A stretch of 64,000 bases of DNA from Rhizobium sp. Leaf371 (GCF_001424045.1 NZ_LMQB01000024.1:1-64000), one strand, 5' to 3'; numbered from the stretch's first letter, positions 9,685 to 19,726 are shown. Translations and numbers: made by a program. The notes: generated from the sequence alone by a model not told the origin.

Positions 9685-10068
9685 ATGCAAAGCAGATACC
9701 CGCCAGCCTCCTTTCGAACCATCCTCTCCGCCAGTGCCTGGACGATCGTTCTTGTCTGCCTCGTCGCCGGGCCCGCATCCGCGGCCGGAAACACGCCGTG
9801 CAGCGGCAGGAAAGGCGGCATCGATCACTGTCAGGGGGAGCGCTTCATCTGCCGCGACGGCTCGATCAGCGCCAGCGAGACGTCCTGCGCCGCAACCCAT
9901 CGACCGCTCGGGCTTCTCGGGACGTCACCCCAGCCAGCGCCCGTCACATCGGCACCAGCAACAGGCACGACGAGCTGCGACTGCCGCAGCGGCACGTTCT
10001 GCACCGGCCCACGCGGCGGGCGGTTCTGCCTGTCCGACAGCGGCGTGAAGAGCTACCTGCGGAAATAG
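9685..10068 (+). CDS. Small secreted Cys-rich hypothetical protein
   Basis: The 127-residue protein has a signal peptide (hydrophobic IVLVCLVAGPASAAG, cleavage likely after residue 34) and a mature part with eight cysteines. These fall in two groups: PCSGRKGGIDHCQGERFIC...SC and SCDCRSGTFC...RFC. The groups are separated by a Pro/Ala/Thr-rich spacer (about residues 75-96). Even cysteine number and export suggest disulfide bonds in the periplasm or outside. I recall similar small proteins in rhizobial genomes annotated only as hypothetical. It stands between two leftward genes. No enzymatic motif is visible. Confidence 0.7.
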   Translation: MQSRYPPASFRTILSASAWTIVLVCLVAGPASAAGNTPCSGRKGGIDHCQGERFICRDGSISASETSCAATHRPLGLLGTSPQPAPVTSAPATGTTSCDCRSGTFCTGPRGGRFCLSDSGVKSYLRK

Positions 10069-10082
10069 AACCGCCCATGAAA

Positions 10083-10106
10083 AAGGGCGACGTTGCCGCC
10101 GCCCTT
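10083..10106 (-). terminator. Intrinsic terminator after the DUF4167 gene
   Basis: On the minus strand, arms AAGGGCG and CGCCCTT enclose a 10-base loop and are followed by a T run (CCCTTTTTC). It lies 26 bases past the stop of the DUF4167 gene. Confidence 0.55.
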
Positions 10107-10131
10107 CTCCCTGCGATGATCTTGCGACCGC

Positions 10132-11103
10132 TTACTCGGAATCGGCCAGAGCCGGTGCTTCCGGCTGCTCGCCGGCGGCACCCTCCTCCGCTGCACCTTC
10201 TGTGCGGCGCGGACGACGGGGACGCGGCGCAGCGCGGCGGCGCGGGGCGCGGCCGGCAGAGGCTTCTTCTTCGATGATGACCTCGGCGGGCGTGCCTTCG
10301 ATCTCCGGCTGCGGGCCGGTTCCGTCGATGACGGTTTCCGGCGCTGCGGCCACGGGATGCTGGGCAGCGGCCGGACGTTCGCCGCGGGGCTGGCGCTCCG
10401 CACGGGGTGCGCGTTCGGCACGCTCTGCCCGTTCCGGCCGCTCGGCGCGTTCGGTCCGTTCTGCACGTTCGGGCCGTTCTGCACGTTCGGGCCGCTCGGC
10501 CTGCTCATTACGCTCTGGGCGGTCCACGCGCTCTTGACGGTCCTGGCGTTCCGCCTGAACCGGACGTTCGTTGCGATCCGACCGTTCCTGACGGTCCGGC
10601 CGCTCGGTGCGCTCGGCCCGTTGTTGCGGCTGCGGCTGCGGCTGGCGGGGCTGTTCGCGACGGGGCGTCGGCTGCTGGATCATGGCGGGCTGGTCGTCAT
10701 AGCCCTGATCCTGATCGTCATCCATCATGCCGTCACGGTCGTTGCCGTCCATGTCGTTGCCGTCATAGGATTGGCGATCGTCGCGCTGGAAGCGCTCCTG
10801 CATCTGCGCCTGTGCGGCAGCAATGATGCGGTTGTAGTGCTCGGCATGCTGAAGATAGTTTTCGGCGATGACACGGTCGCCGGAGCTCTGGGCATCCCGG
10901 GCGAGCGTCGTGTACTTCTCGGCGATATGCTGCGCGGTGCCGCGAATCTTAACGTCTGGGCCGGAGCTGTCATAGGTCCGGGTGAGCGGGTTCTGCCCCT
11001 TCCGGTTATGATTGTTGTTGCCGCCGCCGCCGCCGCCATTGTTATTGTTGTTATTATTGTTGTTACGCCCACGGCCGCGCTTGTTCTGCTGTCCTGGCCT
11101 CAT
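10132..11103 (-). CDS. DUF4167 domain-containing low-complexity protein
   Basis: The 323-residue protein starts MRPGQQNKRGRGRNN, followed by Asn and Gly runs. The compact DUF4167 domain comes next (about residues 35-95, with GPDVKIRGTAQHIAEKY and AENYLQHAEHYNRI). A long disordered tail follows, rich in Glu-Arg-Pro/Ala repeats, ending in an acidic and basic segment. The domain is widespread in alphaproteobacteria and its role is unknown; the Arg-rich RGR-type start would fit RNA association, which is inference only. Start ATG 11103 is chosen over an ATG 13 codons upstream because family members begin MRPGQQ. It follows prmC-prfA in the same direction, a conserved rhizobial order. Confidence 0.85.
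   Translation of the reverse strand: MRPGQQNKRGRGRNNNNNNNNNGGGGGGNNNHNRKGQNPLTRTYDSSGPDVKIRGTAQHIAEKYTTLARDAQSSGDRVIAENYLQHAEHYNRIIAAAQAQMQERFQRDDRQSYDGNDMDGNDRDGMMDDDQDQGYDDQPAMIQQPTPRREQPRQPQPQPQQRAERTERPDRQERSDRNERPVQAERQDRQERVDRPERNEQAERPERAERPERAERTERAERPERAERAERAPRAERQPRGERPAAAQHPVAAAPETVIDGTGPQPEIEGTPAEVIIEEEASAGRAPRRRAAPRPRRPRRTEGAAEEGAAGEQPEAPALADSE
10400..10630 (-). repeat. Imperfect tandem repeat coding Glu-Arg-Pro/Ala units
   Basis: Inside the DUF4167 gene, short degenerate units (CGTTCGGCACGCTC-like) recur and encode repeated ER-P/A-ER motifs such as ERPERAERPERAERTERAER. This is likely a length-variable, disordered region. Confidence 0.7.
11011..11064. repeat. Trinucleotide run coding poly-Asn and poly-Gly
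   Basis: Alternating ATT/GTT and GCC triplets give Asn and Gly homopolymer runs near the N-terminus of the DUF4167 protein. Such a microsatellite can change length by slippage without a frameshift. Confidence 0.8.
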
Positions 11104-11512
11104 CCTATCGTCACCCGAAATCTCTTGATCATGATGGTTCATATGGCGTCCGGCCTCATGGCTCCGGCCATCGTGGTAAACACCCCCTCGCAGCTCCCGA
11201 CATCAGGGGGAGGCAGAACGAGAAGGCACGCCGCGACCCAGCAGCCTGAAAAGGCATCTTGCTGGTTGGCGTCAAATTAACAGGTACCCGCACCAGGCAC
11301 TGTCGACCCAAGCTCTTGTGTCAGAAGAGCATTCCCTGCGGAGAGGTCTGACCGGAACGAATCCTGAAATCCTTGACCGTCTGCTCAGTGCGTGGCGGCA
11401 ACCTAGCTGTCTTCCCCGGCAATTCCAAGCCTTTTCTTTGCATATGCGAAAAGAACGCCGCGGTGCGGAGCGAGTAAACGCCCGCTTTCCCACAGGTTTG
11501 ACGGCCGAACCG
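11104..11512. other. Intergenic stretch between prmC and the DUF4167 gene
   Basis: No convincing gene is seen in 409 bases. A TTGACG box on the minus strand (about 11275-11270) could be a -35 element for the DUF4167 gene, but no good -10 follows it. The start region of the DUF4167 gene occupies the low end. Confidence 0.5.
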
Positions 11513-12388
11513 TCATACGCTCGCAACATCGGCACGGCGGAAGACAAGCACCCGGTCGTTCCCGCCGAGATCGCGCAGGAAATGCGTTCTCTCGAAACCT
11601 TCCGCAGCGAAGATGCGCGTCACACTGTCCTTTTGATCGAACCCGATTTCCAGACCGACCACGCCCTCATCTTCAAGGACGCCCGCGACGCGGCCGGCAA
11701 TGGTGCGGTAGGCATCCAGTCCGTCGGTCCCACCATCGAGCGCCAGCATCGGATCGAACAGCCGGACCTCCGGATCGAGCCCGTCGATGATGTCGGAGCG
11801 GATATACGGGGGGTTCGAAACGACGACATGGTAGCGCCCCTCGATCGTTTCGAACCAGTCGCTTTCGACCGTCCGGAAGCGTTCGGCGAGCCCGTGGGCC
11901 CGCGCATTGGCCGCCGCCGTCGAAAGAGCGTCTGCCGAAAGATCGACGCCGACCCCGGTCGCCTCGGCAACCTCGCTCAGCAGCGCCAGGCAGATCGCCC
12001 CCGTGCCCGTGCCGAGATCCAGAATACGGCACGCGCCGATCCGCGCCACCGTCGCACGAACATGCGGAAGCATCGCCTCGACCAGCGTTTCCGTATCCGG
12101 CCGCGGCTCCAGCGTTTCCGGCGACAGCGACAATGTCAGCCCGTAGAAATCCCGGCGACCGAGAATGCGGTGCAACGGCTCGCGCGCCAGCCGACGCGTG
12201 ATCGCGGCGCGGATCGATGCCGCCTTGTCCGTCGCGACGACATCACCGCCCCGGCTCATCAGCCCTGTCGGCGTCAGGCCGAGCAGGCCGCCGACAAGAA
12301 TGCGCGCCTCCTGCGCCGGATCGTCGAAATCCGCCTGCCGGAGCGCCGCCCGCACCTCGGCGGCCAGACTGTCGACCGTATCGCCCAC
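11513..12388 (-). CDS. prmC: Peptide chain release factor N5-glutamine methyltransferase
   Basis: The 291-residue protein methylates the Gln of the GGQ motif of release factors. It has an N-terminal helical substrate-binding domain (1-90), a SAM-binding ILDLGTGTGAICLALL (about 120-135) and the NPPY catalytic motif in VVVSNPPYIRSD (about 185-196). Its substrate gene prfA lies directly upstream, its stop three bases from the prmC start, so they are co-transcribed. Confidence 0.95.
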   Translation of the reverse strand: MGDTVDSLAAEVRAALRQADFDDPAQEARILVGGLLGLTPTGLMSRGGDVVATDKAASIRAAITRRLAREPLHRILGRRDFYGLTLSLSPETLEPRPDTETLVEAMLPHVRATVARIGACRILDLGTGTGAICLALLSEVAEATGVGVDLSADALSTAAANARAHGLAERFRTVESDWFETIEGRYHVVVSNPPYIRSDIIDGLDPEVRLFDPMLALDGGTDGLDAYRTIAGRVAGVLEDEGVVGLEIGFDQKDSVTRIFAAEGFERTHFLRDLGGNDRVLVFRRADVASV

Positions 12389-12391
12389 CGG

Positions 12392-13474
12392 TCAGCCCTG
12401 CTGTTCGCCGAGACGGGCGAGCTGGTCGGCCTGGTAATCGGCCAGCAATGCATCCACCACCTCGTCGATCTCGCCCATCATCATCCGGCCGATCTTGTAG
12501 AGCGTCAGGTTGATACGATGATCCGTCACCCGGCCCTGTGGGAAATTATAGGTGCGGATGCGCTCCGACCGATCGCCGGAACCGACCTGGCTCTTGCGGG
12601 AGGCCGAGCGCTCGCTGTCCGCCTTCTGCCGTTCCATGTCGTAAAGGCGCGACCGCAGCACCTGCATGGCCTTCGCCCGGTTCTGGTGCTGGGATTTCTC
12701 CGAACTCGTGACCACGATGCCGGAGGGCATATGGGTGATGCGCACCGCGCTGTCGGTCGTGTTGACGTGCTGGCCGCCGGCACCCGAGGAGCGCATCGTA
12801 TCGATGCGGATGTCCTCGGCGCGGATGTCGATGTCGATATCCTCGGCCTCGGGCAGCACGGCGACGGTGGCGGCGGAGGTGTGGATGCGCCCCTGCGTTT
12901 CCGTATCCGGCACCCGCTGAACGCGGTGCACGCCCGATTCGAATTTCAGCTTGGAGAACACGCCGCGTCCCGTCACGGTGGCGATGATTTCCTTGAAGCC
13001 CCCGGCATCGCCGTCGCTGGCGCTGAGCACCTCGACTTTCCAGCCCTTGTCGGCGGCATAGCGCTCATACATGCGGAAGAGATCGCCCGCAAAAAGGGCC
13101 GCCTCCGAGCCGCCGGTTCCCGCGCGGATTTCGAGGATGGCGCTCTTCTCGTCGGCAGCATCCTTCGGCAAGAGCAGGATCTGCATCTCGCTTCCGAGCT
13201 TTTCCAGCCGTTCCTCGATCTCCGGCTTCTCCATCTCGGCGAGGTCGCGCATGTCGCGGTCGGTCGTCTTGTCGGACAGAAGCGTCTCGATGTCGGCAAG
13301 CTCCGCCCGCGCTTTTTCGTACTGGCGGATCTTTGCGACCACCGGCTGAAGCTCGGAATATTCGGATGCGAGCTTCACATAGACATCGGCCGCCGGCCCC
13401 GCCGACATGCGCGCCTCGATCTCGCCGAACCGCCGCTCCAGCTCCCGCATCTTCTCGACAGGTAATGTGGCCAA
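12392..13474 (-). CDS. prfA: Peptide chain release factor 1
   Basis: The 360-residue factor ends translation at UAA and UAG. The GGQ catalytic loop is visible in [18 protein letters not shown] (about residue 230). The start [16 protein letters not shown] is typical. An inverted repeat and possible terminator separate it from ptsP upstream. Confidence 0.97.
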   Translation of the reverse strand: MATLPVEKMRELERRFGEIEARMSAGPAADVYVKLASEYSELQPVVAKIRQYEKARAELADIETLLSDKTTDRDMRDLAEMEKPEIEERLEKLGSEMQILLLPKDAADEKSAILEIRAGTGGSEAALFAGDLFRMYERYAADKGWKVEVLSASDGDAGGFKEIIATVTGRGVFSKLKFESGVHRVQRVPDTETQGRIHTSAATVAVLPEAEDIDIDIRAEDIRIDTMRSSGAGGQHVNTTDSAVRITHMPSGIVVTSSEKSQHQNRAKAMQVLRSRLYDMERQKADSERSASRKSQVGSGDRSERIRTYNFPQGRVTDHRINLTLYKIGRMMMGEIDEVVDALLADYQADQLARLGEQQG

Positions 13475-13520
13475 TGCTTACTCCAGGCCGCTCCGCGGCA
13501 AAATCTCGAATGTCAGAAAG

Positions 13521-13562
13521 GAAGAACGTCCCTCTCCGGCAGGGCAGAGAGGGACGTTCTTC
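13521..13562 (-). terminator. Long perfect inverted repeat, probable terminator after ptsP
   Basis: Arms GAAGAACGTCCCTCTC (13521-13536) and its complement (13547-13562) form a 16-bp perfect stem with a 10-base loop. It is 28 bases past the ptsP stop. The minus-strand end is only moderately T-rich (TTCTTCCTTTC), so it may be partial or bidirectional. Confidence 0.65.
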
Positions 13563-13589
13563 TCGTATCCTCAGGCGCTTGCCCGGCCC

Positions 13590-15854
13590 CTACAACGGAA
13601 TGTCGTTGTCCGCCGCAAAGGCCTTCAGAAGCTCCCGCGGCGTGCGCGTTCCCTTGGTGTCGTCCAGCAGGGCGTTCAGTTCCGGCGACAGGCGCGCCAG
13701 ATTGGTCGCCAGCAACATCGCCTTGACGGGTCCGACCGCCGTCGGAGACATCGATAGCGAGCGGAAGCCGATCGCGAGCAAGGCCAGCGCCGAAAGCGGC
13801 TTCGACGCCATCTCGCCGCAGAGCGTGACGGAGGTGGCGTTGCGCTCGCCGGCGCGCACGATATCGCGCAGCATCCGCAGGAACGGCCGGCTCAGCACGT
13901 CGAAACGATCCGAGACGCGGGAATTGCCGCGGTCCACCGCCATCGTGAACTGGAACAGGTCGTTGGACCCGACCGAGACGAAATCGACCTCGTGCATCAA
14001 CTCGTCCAGCTGGTAGAGCAGCGCCGGCACTTCCAGCATCGCACCGAACTGCAGCTTGCGCGGCAGCTGCTCGCCGACCTTCGACTGCCGCTGGATTTCC
14101 TTCTGCAGCAGTTCGCGCACGGCCTTCAGCTCGAAGACCTCGGTGACCATGGGCAACATGATGCGCAGTTCCTGGCCTGCCGAAGCCCGCAGCATTGCGC
14201 GCAACTGCGTGCGCAGCAGGCCGGGCCGGTCGAGCGACAGGCGGATCGCCCGCCAGCCGAGCGCCGGATTCTCCTCCTCCGCCGCGCGGAAGTAAGGCAC
14301 TACCTTGTCGCCACCGATGTCGAGCGTGCGAAAGGTCACCGGCTTGCCGGCGGCCTGTTTCAGCACATTGCGGTAAAAGGCTTCCTGCTCTTCCATCCGC
14401 GGCATGGTCGAGGCGATCATGAACTGCAGCTCGGTGCGGAAGAGACCGATGCCCTCGGCACCCGATTCGTCGAGCTGCGGCAGATCGACCATCAGGCCGG
14501 CATTCATCTGCAGCCGGATCCGGCTGCCGTCCCTCGTCACCGGCTCGACGCCGCGAAGCGCGCGGAACTGCTCCTGCCGGCGCGCGCGCAGACGGACCTT
14601 TTCCTCATAGGCGCGCTGAAGATCGGCCATCGGGCGCAGGTGCACCTTGGCATCGTCGCCGTCGATGATCATCGCATCGCCGTTTTCCGCGAGCGCCACG
14701 GCACCGGCCGCCTGGCCGACGACCGGAATCCCCATGGCCCGCGCGACGATGACGACATGGCTCGTCACCGCGCCGTCTTCGAGCACCAGCCCGCGGATGT
14801 TCTCGCGCGGATAATCGAGCAGCTCGGCAGCGCCCATCGCCCGGGCGACGACCACGGCATCGACCGGGAAATCCTTGTCCGACACGCGTGCGCCATAGCC
14901 CGTCAACTGCCGCAGCAGCCGGTTGGCCAGATCGTCGAAATCATGCATCCGCTCGCGCAGATAGGGGTCCGTCAGGCGCATCATCCGCGCCTTCGTCTCG
15001 CTCTGCACGCGCTCGACCGCGGCTTCCGCCGTCAGGCCGTTGCGGATGGCCTCTTCGAGCTTGCGCACCCAGCCGCGATCATGGGCGAACATCCGGTAGG
15101 CTTCGAGGACCGCGCGATGCTCGCCCTCCATCGACACGTCACGCCGCGACAGCATGTCGTCGATCGAGATCCGCAGCGATCCCAGCGCCTCGCCGAGCCG
15201 CGACAGTTCCTTGTCGGTATCGTCGTTCAGGAGATTGGTGACGACGATTCGCGGTTCGTGAAGGACGACATAGCCGAGACCGACGCCCTCGTTGAAACCG
15301 GAGCCTTCGATCGTCACGGGACGCGACAGGTCGAGTTCGAGTCCCGGGCGCGTGATCTTCTTGAGTTCGCCGGTCGCCACCATTTCGGCCAGAACCATGG
15401 CCGTGGTCTCGAGCGCCTCCACCTCGTCGTCGCGATAGGTGCGGCTTGCCTTGTTCTGCACGACGAGAACGCCGAGCGACCGGCCGGTGCGCAGGATCGG
15501 CACGCCAAGGAAGGAGTGGTAGACCTCCTCCCCCGTTTCCGGGAGGTAGGTGAAGGCGGGGTGCGACTGGGCGTCGGAGAGATTGAGCGGGCGCGCGCTG
15601 GCCGCGATCGTGCCGACGAGGCCCTGCCCCATCTGCAACTGCGCCAGATGCACGGCGTCCTTGTTCAGGCCCTCGGTGGCGTAGAGTTCGAGAACGCCGT
15701 CGGAGCGCAGCACATAGACCGAGCAGACTTCTGCAACCATGTTCTGTGCGATCTGACGCACGATCCGGTCAAGCCGCTCCTGCGGCTCGAGCGGCTCCGC
15801 CATCAGTTCGCGCAGCCGCTTGAGAAGAACGCGTGGACCGGACAGGTCTCTCAT
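13590..15854 (-). CDS. ptsP: Phosphoenolpyruvate-protein phosphotransferase of the nitrogen PTS (EI-Ntr)
   Basis: The 754-residue protein transfers phosphate from PEP to NPr, a nitrogen and potassium signalling relay. An N-terminal GAF domain (about 20-165) separates it from sugar-PTS enzyme I. The swivelling phospho-His domain carries GAVTSHVVIVARAMGIPVVG with the active His (about residue 366), and the C-terminal PEP-binding barrel has GLFRTELQFM and CGEMAS motifs. The length is normal. It sits after lysC in the same direction, 70 bases away, a common alphaproteobacterial arrangement. Confidence 0.95.
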   Translation of the reverse strand: MRDLSGPRVLLKRLRELMAEPLEPQERLDRIVRQIAQNMVAEVCSVYVLRSDGVLELYATEGLNKDAVHLAQLQMGQGLVGTIAASARPLNLSDAQSHPAFTYLPETGEEVYHSFLGVPILRTGRSLGVLVVQNKASRTYRDDEVEALETTAMVLAEMVATGELKKITRPGLELDLSRPVTIEGSGFNEGVGLGYVVLHEPRIVVTNLLNDDTDKELSRLGEALGSLRISIDDMLSRRDVSMEGEHRAVLEAYRMFAHDRGWVRKLEEAIRNGLTAEAAVERVQSETKARMMRLTDPYLRERMHDFDDLANRLLRQLTGYGARVSDKDFPVDAVVVARAMGAAELLDYPRENIRGLVLEDGAVTSHVVIVARAMGIPVVGQAAGAVALAENGDAMIIDGDDAKVHLRPMADLQRAYEEKVRLRARRQEQFRALRGVEPVTRDGSRIRLQMNAGLMVDLPQLDESGAEGIGLFRTELQFMIASTMPRMEEQEAFYRNVLKQAAGKPVTFRTLDIGGDKVVPYFRAAEEENPALGWRAIRLSLDRPGLLRTQLRAMLRASAGQELRIMLPMVTEVFELKAVRELLQKEIQRQSKVGEQLPRKLQFGAMLEVPALLYQLDELMHEVDFVSVGSNDLFQFTMAVDRGNSRVSDRFDVLSRPFLRMLRDIVRAGERNATSVTLCGEMASKPLSALALLAIGFRSLSMSPTAVGPVKAMLLATNLARLSPELNALLDDTKGTRTPRELLKAFAADNDIPL

Positions 15855-15924
15855 CGCGCAACGTCTCCCCGATCAAAGAGTGGAGGTGCAGACACCTCGG
15901 GCGGCAGCCCTTCGGCCGCTTCGC

Positions 15925-17178
15925 TTAATTCTTATCCAGCCCGTAGACGGAATGCAAAGTCCGAACGGCCAATTCGGCATACGCACCGTCGATCAGGATG
16001 GAAATCTTGATTTCCGAGGTCGTGATTGCCTTGATGTTGATGCCCTTGTCGGCCAGCGCACGGAAAGCCGATGCTGCAACGCCCGCATGGCTGCGCATGC
16101 CGATGCCGATGACCGACACTTTGGCGAGGCCCGATTCGTTCTGGATCGCGTCGAAGCCGATCTTGGTCTTCTCCGCGTCGAGCACGCGCAGCGCCTTATC
16201 GACATCGCCGGACGGCACGGTGAAGGTCATGTCGGTCTTCGATCCGTCTTCGGAGATGTTCTGGACGATCATATCGACATTGATATGCGCTTCGGCGAGC
16301 GGTCCGAAGATCGCGGCGGAGACGCCCGGGCGATCGTTCAGACGCCGCAGCGAAATTTGCGCCTCATCCTTGGCATAGGCGATGCCGGTCACGACTTCCT
16401 GTTCCACGATCTCTTCCTCATCACAAATCAGCGTTCCCGGCGGGTTCAAAAGATCGCCCATGCCGGGCGCGTCGGGGTCTTCGAAACTGGAGCGCACGAA
16501 GGTGCGGACCTTGTGCACCATGGCAAGCTCGACCGAGCGCACCTGCAGCACCTTGGCGCCGAGCGATGCCATTTCCAGCATTTCCTCGAACGCGATCTTC
16601 TTCAGGCGGCGCGCCTTCGGCACGATCCGCGGGTCGGTCGTGTAGACGCCGTCGACGTCGGTATAGATGTCGCAGCGATCGGCCTTGACCGCGGCCGCAA
16701 TAGCGACTGCGCTCGTATCCGAGCCGCCGCGACCGAGCGTGGCAATGCGGTTGTCGGGGCCAAGCCCCTGGAAGCCGGCAACGACGGCCACCTGGCCTTC
16801 GCCGAAGCGGCGGATGAGGTCCGTTCCGTCGATATCCATGATCCGCGCCGCGCCATGGGCGTTGTCGGTCCGGATCGGGATCTGCCAGCCCTGCCAGGAG
16901 CGGGCGTTGATGCCGATGTGCTGCAGCGCGATGGCAAGCAGACCGGATGTCACCTGTTCGCCGGAGGCGACGACGGCATCGTATTCGCGAGCATCGTGCA
17001 TGGGCGAGGCATCGCGCGTCCAGCCGACGAGCTCATTGGTCTTGCCCGACATGGCGGATACGACGACGGCGACCTCATGTCCGGCATCCACCTCGCGTTT
17101 CACATGCCGGGCGACGACCCGGATGCGATCCATGTCCGCGACGGAGGTTCCGCCGAATTTCATCACGATGCGTGCCAT
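15925..17178 (-). CDS. lysC: Aspartate kinase
   Basis: The 417-residue enzyme phosphorylates aspartate, the first step towards lysine, threonine and methionine. It starts [19 protein letters not shown], with the kinase KFGGTS motif, and has [11 protein letters not shown] further in. Two C-terminal ACT domains (about 265-410) give feedback inhibition. It is a monofunctional enzyme, with no homoserine dehydrogenase part. ubiG is divergent, 220 bases away. Confidence 0.96.
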   Translation of the reverse strand: MARIVMKFGGTSVADMDRIRVVARHVKREVDAGHEVAVVVSAMSGKTNELVGWTRDASPMHDAREYDAVVASGEQVTSGLLAIALQHIGINARSWQGWQIPIRTDNAHGAARIMDIDGTDLIRRFGEGQVAVVAGFQGLGPDNRIATLGRGGSDTSAVAIAAAVKADRCDIYTDVDGVYTTDPRIVPKARRLKKIAFEEMLEMASLGAKVLQVRSVELAMVHKVRTFVRSSFEDPDAPGMGDLLNPPGTLICDEEEIVEQEVVTGIAYAKDEAQISLRRLNDRPGVSAAIFGPLAEAHINVDMIVQNISEDGSKTDMTFTVPSGDVDKALRVLDAEKTKIGFDAIQNESGLAKVSVIGIGMRSHAGVAASAFRALADKGINIKAITTSEIKISILIDGAYAELAVRTLHSVYGLDKN

Positions 17179-17398
17179 CTGCCTCTACCGGTACCAGAGA
17201 TTGCGCGCGCCGCGCGCCTGCCGAAGTTGGCGGTTCCATAGCGAAGTTGCCGGAAACGCGCAATGGCCCAGGCATGGCGCCCAGGAACGGAGGCCGCATC
17301 CCGCCTGTGGGGCGAGAGAGGAAATGTCGCAGGCCTTGACAAGAGCGGGGTGCCGGACGACTTCACGGAGAACGCCTGAGTTTTCCGGAGACGACATC

Positions 17399-18148
17399 AT
17401 GACAGACGCGGCCCGCACGACCATCGACCAGTCCGAAGTCGATCGCTTCTCGGCGCTGGCGGCGGAATGGTGGAACCCGCACGGCAAGTTCAAGCCGCTG
17501 CACAAGTTCAATCCGGTCCGCCTGTCCTACATCCGCGACCGGGCTGCCGAAACCTTCGGCCGCGACCCGAAGGCGCCGCGCTCGCTGGAGGGCCTGCGCG
17601 TCCTCGATATCGGCTGCGGCGGCGGGCTCCTGTCCGAGCCGATGGCCCGCATGGGCGCGGACGTGGTCGGCGCCGATGCCTCCGAGAAGAACATCCGCAT
17701 CGCCGAAACCCATGCCGCCGGCAGCGGCGTGTCCGTCGATTACCGGGCGGTGACCGCCGAAGCGCTGGCTGCGGCCGGAGAAACCTTCGATATCGTTCTC
17801 AACATGGAGGTGGTCGAGCATGTCTCCGATGTCGATTTCTTCCTGTCCACCTGCGCCTCCATGGTCCGGCCGGGCGGCCTGATGGTGGTCGCCACGATCA
17901 ACCGGACGATGAAGGCGGCAGCGCTCGCCATCTTCGCCGCCGAAAATGTCCTGCGCTGGTTGCCCCGCGGGACCCATCAATATGAAAAACTGGTCCGCCC
18001 GGAAGAAATCGAAAAGCCGCTCTCCGCATCGGGACTGACCATCACGGAGCGCACCGGCGTCTTCTTCAGCCCGTTCACGAACCAGTGGAATCTCTCGCGC
18101 GACATGGACGTCAACTACATGATGATCGCCAAGCGCCCCCGCGACTGA
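17399..18148 (+). CDS. ubiG: Ubiquinone biosynthesis O-methyltransferase
   Basis: The 249-residue SAM enzyme makes both O-methylations in ubiquinone synthesis. The SAM motif is [16 protein letters not shown] (about 64-79), with NMEVVEHV later. The N-terminal [19 protein letters not shown] stretch is diagnostic. The start at ATG 17399 gives the family N-terminus; the frame is open far upstream but without similarity. Confidence 0.95.
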   Translation: MTDAARTTIDQSEVDRFSALAAEWWNPHGKFKPLHKFNPVRLSYIRDRAAETFGRDPKAPRSLEGLRVLDIGCGGGLLSEPMARMGADVVGADASEKNIRIAETHAAGSGVSVDYRAVTAEALAAAGETFDIVLNMEVVEHVSDVDFFLSTCASMVRPGGLMVVATINRTMKAAALAIFAAENVLRWLPRGTHQYEKLVRPEEIEKPLSASGLTITERTGVFFSPFTNQWNLSRDMDVNYMMIAKRPRD

Positions 18149-18166
18149 TCGAGCCGGGAAAGCGTC

Positions 18167-18595
18167 TCAGTTCACCTCGTCGGGCAGGATCGGCAGCGGT
18201 GCGACGTCGATGCCCTCCTCAAGAAGCGCCCGCGCCTCTTCCAGCGTCGCCCGGCCGATCAGGCCGCGGGCATCGGCTTCGCCATAATGGATCTTGCGGG
18301 CTTCCTCGGGAAACTTTTCGCCGACATCCTCTGCATTGGCGCGAATGGTGGAGACCATCTCGCGGATCTTCGACAGGGCCGCCTGCTGGGCCTGGTCCCT
18401 CATCAGGCCGCGCTGCTTGTCCTTGCGCCGCCCGGTCGAAAGCGCCGGCGCCATCAGCGCACGGCTGACAGCTACCGTCCCGCAGACGGGACAGGTCACC
18501 AGTCCGCTTTCGGACTGGGCATCGAAGTCGGCGCTCGACCCGAACCAGCCTTCGAAGCCATGTCCCGCATCACAGGTCAACGCATAGCGTATCAC
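18167..18595 (-). CDS. DUF1178 family protein
   Basis: The 142-residue protein begins with GTG as MIRYALTCDAGHGFEGWFGS, the family signature. It has two Cys pairs (TCDAGH and TCPVCG, about 8 and 34) that likely bind zinc. Its role is unknown. The GTG start lies in GTGA shared with the stop of the upstream nitrilase gene, so the two are coupled. Confidence 0.85.
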   Translation of the reverse strand: MIRYALTCDAGHGFEGWFGSSADFDAQSESGLVTCPVCGTVAVSRALMAPALSTGRRKDKQRGLMRDQAQQAALSKIREMVSTIRANAEDVGEKFPEEARKIHYGEADARGLIGRATLEEARALLEEGIDVAPLPILPDEVN

Positions 18596-19455
18596 GCGAT
18601 GGCGCCCCCGCTTGTCCGGGCGCCGACATCCAGGGGTGCGACCGAGAATTCCCGCGCATTCTTGAGATTGGGGATCTTTCCGCGCGCGCCGGCGACGGCA
18701 GCGATGTCGAGATCCGCCGTGATGACGGCCGCGCCGCTCGGGCCGGCCTCGGCGAGGATACGGCCCCACGGATCGACGATGATCGAATGCCCGAACGTTT
18801 CGCGCCCGTCCTCGTGCACACCGCCCTGTGCGGCGGCGACCACGAAAAAGCCGTTCTCGATGGCCCGCGCCCGCAGCAGGATTTCCCAATGCGCCTCGCC
18901 GGTCTGGCGCGTGAAGGCGGCGGGAACGGTCATGATCTCGGCTCCCGCCACCGCCTGACGACGGAAAAGCTCGGGAAACCGCACATCGTAGCAGATCGCA
19001 AAACCGAGCTTGCCGAACGGGAGATCGGCGAGCCGAGCCGTTTCGCCCGGCGTATAGGCCGCGCTTTCCCGCCAGCTTTCGCCATTGTCGAGATCGACGT
19101 CGAACATGTGGATCTTGTCGTAATGGCAGATCTTTTCGCCATGCGGCCCGAAGAGAAATCCGCGATTGGCGATCTTCCCGTCGGAAAGACCGATGGCCGT
19201 CGAGCCGATATGGAGGTGGATGCCGAGTTCGGCGGAAAGCTTTCGCGCGGTCTGCACGATCACGTCGTCGTCATCACCGCGAAGGGCGGCCCGCAGGGCT
19301 GCGCGGTCGCGTTGCAGGGCGCCGGTCATTTCCGGGGTCTGGACATAGGTCGCGCCCTGCCCGGCCGCGTCGCGGACGAGGTCCGCCAGGACGGCCGCGT
19401 TCCGTTCGGGCGCGGTGCCGGAGCACATCTGGATGGCGGCAACGCGGACGGTCAT
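18592..19455 (-). CDS. Carbon-nitrogen hydrolase family protein (Nit-type amidase)
   Basis: The 287-residue protein has the nitrilase-fold catalytic triad: Glu in TPEMTG (about 42), Lys in HYDKIHMFDVDL (about 110) and Cys in AICYDVRFPELFR (about 152). This close-to-NIT form commonly acts on deaminated glutathione or omega-amides. It lies in a leftward run grxC - this gene - DUF1178, tightly packed, so a link to glutathione metabolism is plausible. Confidence 0.88.
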   Translation of the reverse strand: MTVRVAAIQMCSGTAPERNAAVLADLVRDAAGQGATYVQTPEMTGALQRDRAALRAALRGDDDDVIVQTARKLSAELGIHLHIGSTAIGLSDGKIANRGFLFGPHGEKICHYDKIHMFDVDLDNGESWRESAAYTPGETARLADLPFGKLGFAICYDVRFPELFRRQAVAGAEIMTVPAAFTRQTGEAHWEILLRARAIENGFFVVAAAQGGVHEDGRETFGHSIIVDPWGRILAEAGPSGAAVITADLDIAAVAGARGKIPNLKNAREFSVAPLDVGARTSGGAIA

Positions 19456-19468
19456 GAGGGCGGTATCC

Positions 19469-19726
19469 TCAGGCTGCCAGCATGGGATCGAGCTTGCCGG
19501 CCCGGTCGAGCGCATGCAGGTCATCACAGCCGCCGACATGCTGGCCGTTGATGAAGATCTGCGGGAAGGTGGAGCCGCCATTCGACTTGGCGATCATCTC
19601 CTGGCGAAGATCGGGCGAATAGGTCGCGTCATGCTCCTCGAAGGAAACGCCCTTGCTGGACAGAAGCTTCTTGGCGGCCGAGCAATAGCCACAGGCCTGA
19701 CGGGTATAGAGTACGACGGAAGCCAT
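19469..19726 (-). CDS. grxC: Glutaredoxin 3
   Basis: The 85-residue dithiol glutaredoxin reduces disulfides and mixed glutathione disulfides. The active site reads CGYC (residues 12-15) where CPYC is usual. The cis-Pro (STFPQIFING) and GGCDDL motifs are intact, so activity is expected. The start ATG 19726 gives MASVVLYTRQACGYC. comF lies upstream, 109 bases away. Confidence 0.93.
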   Translation of the reverse strand: MASVVLYTRQACGYCSAAKKLLSSKGVSFEEHDATYSPDLRQEMIAKSNGGSTFPQIFINGQHVGGCDDLHALDRAGKLDPMLAA

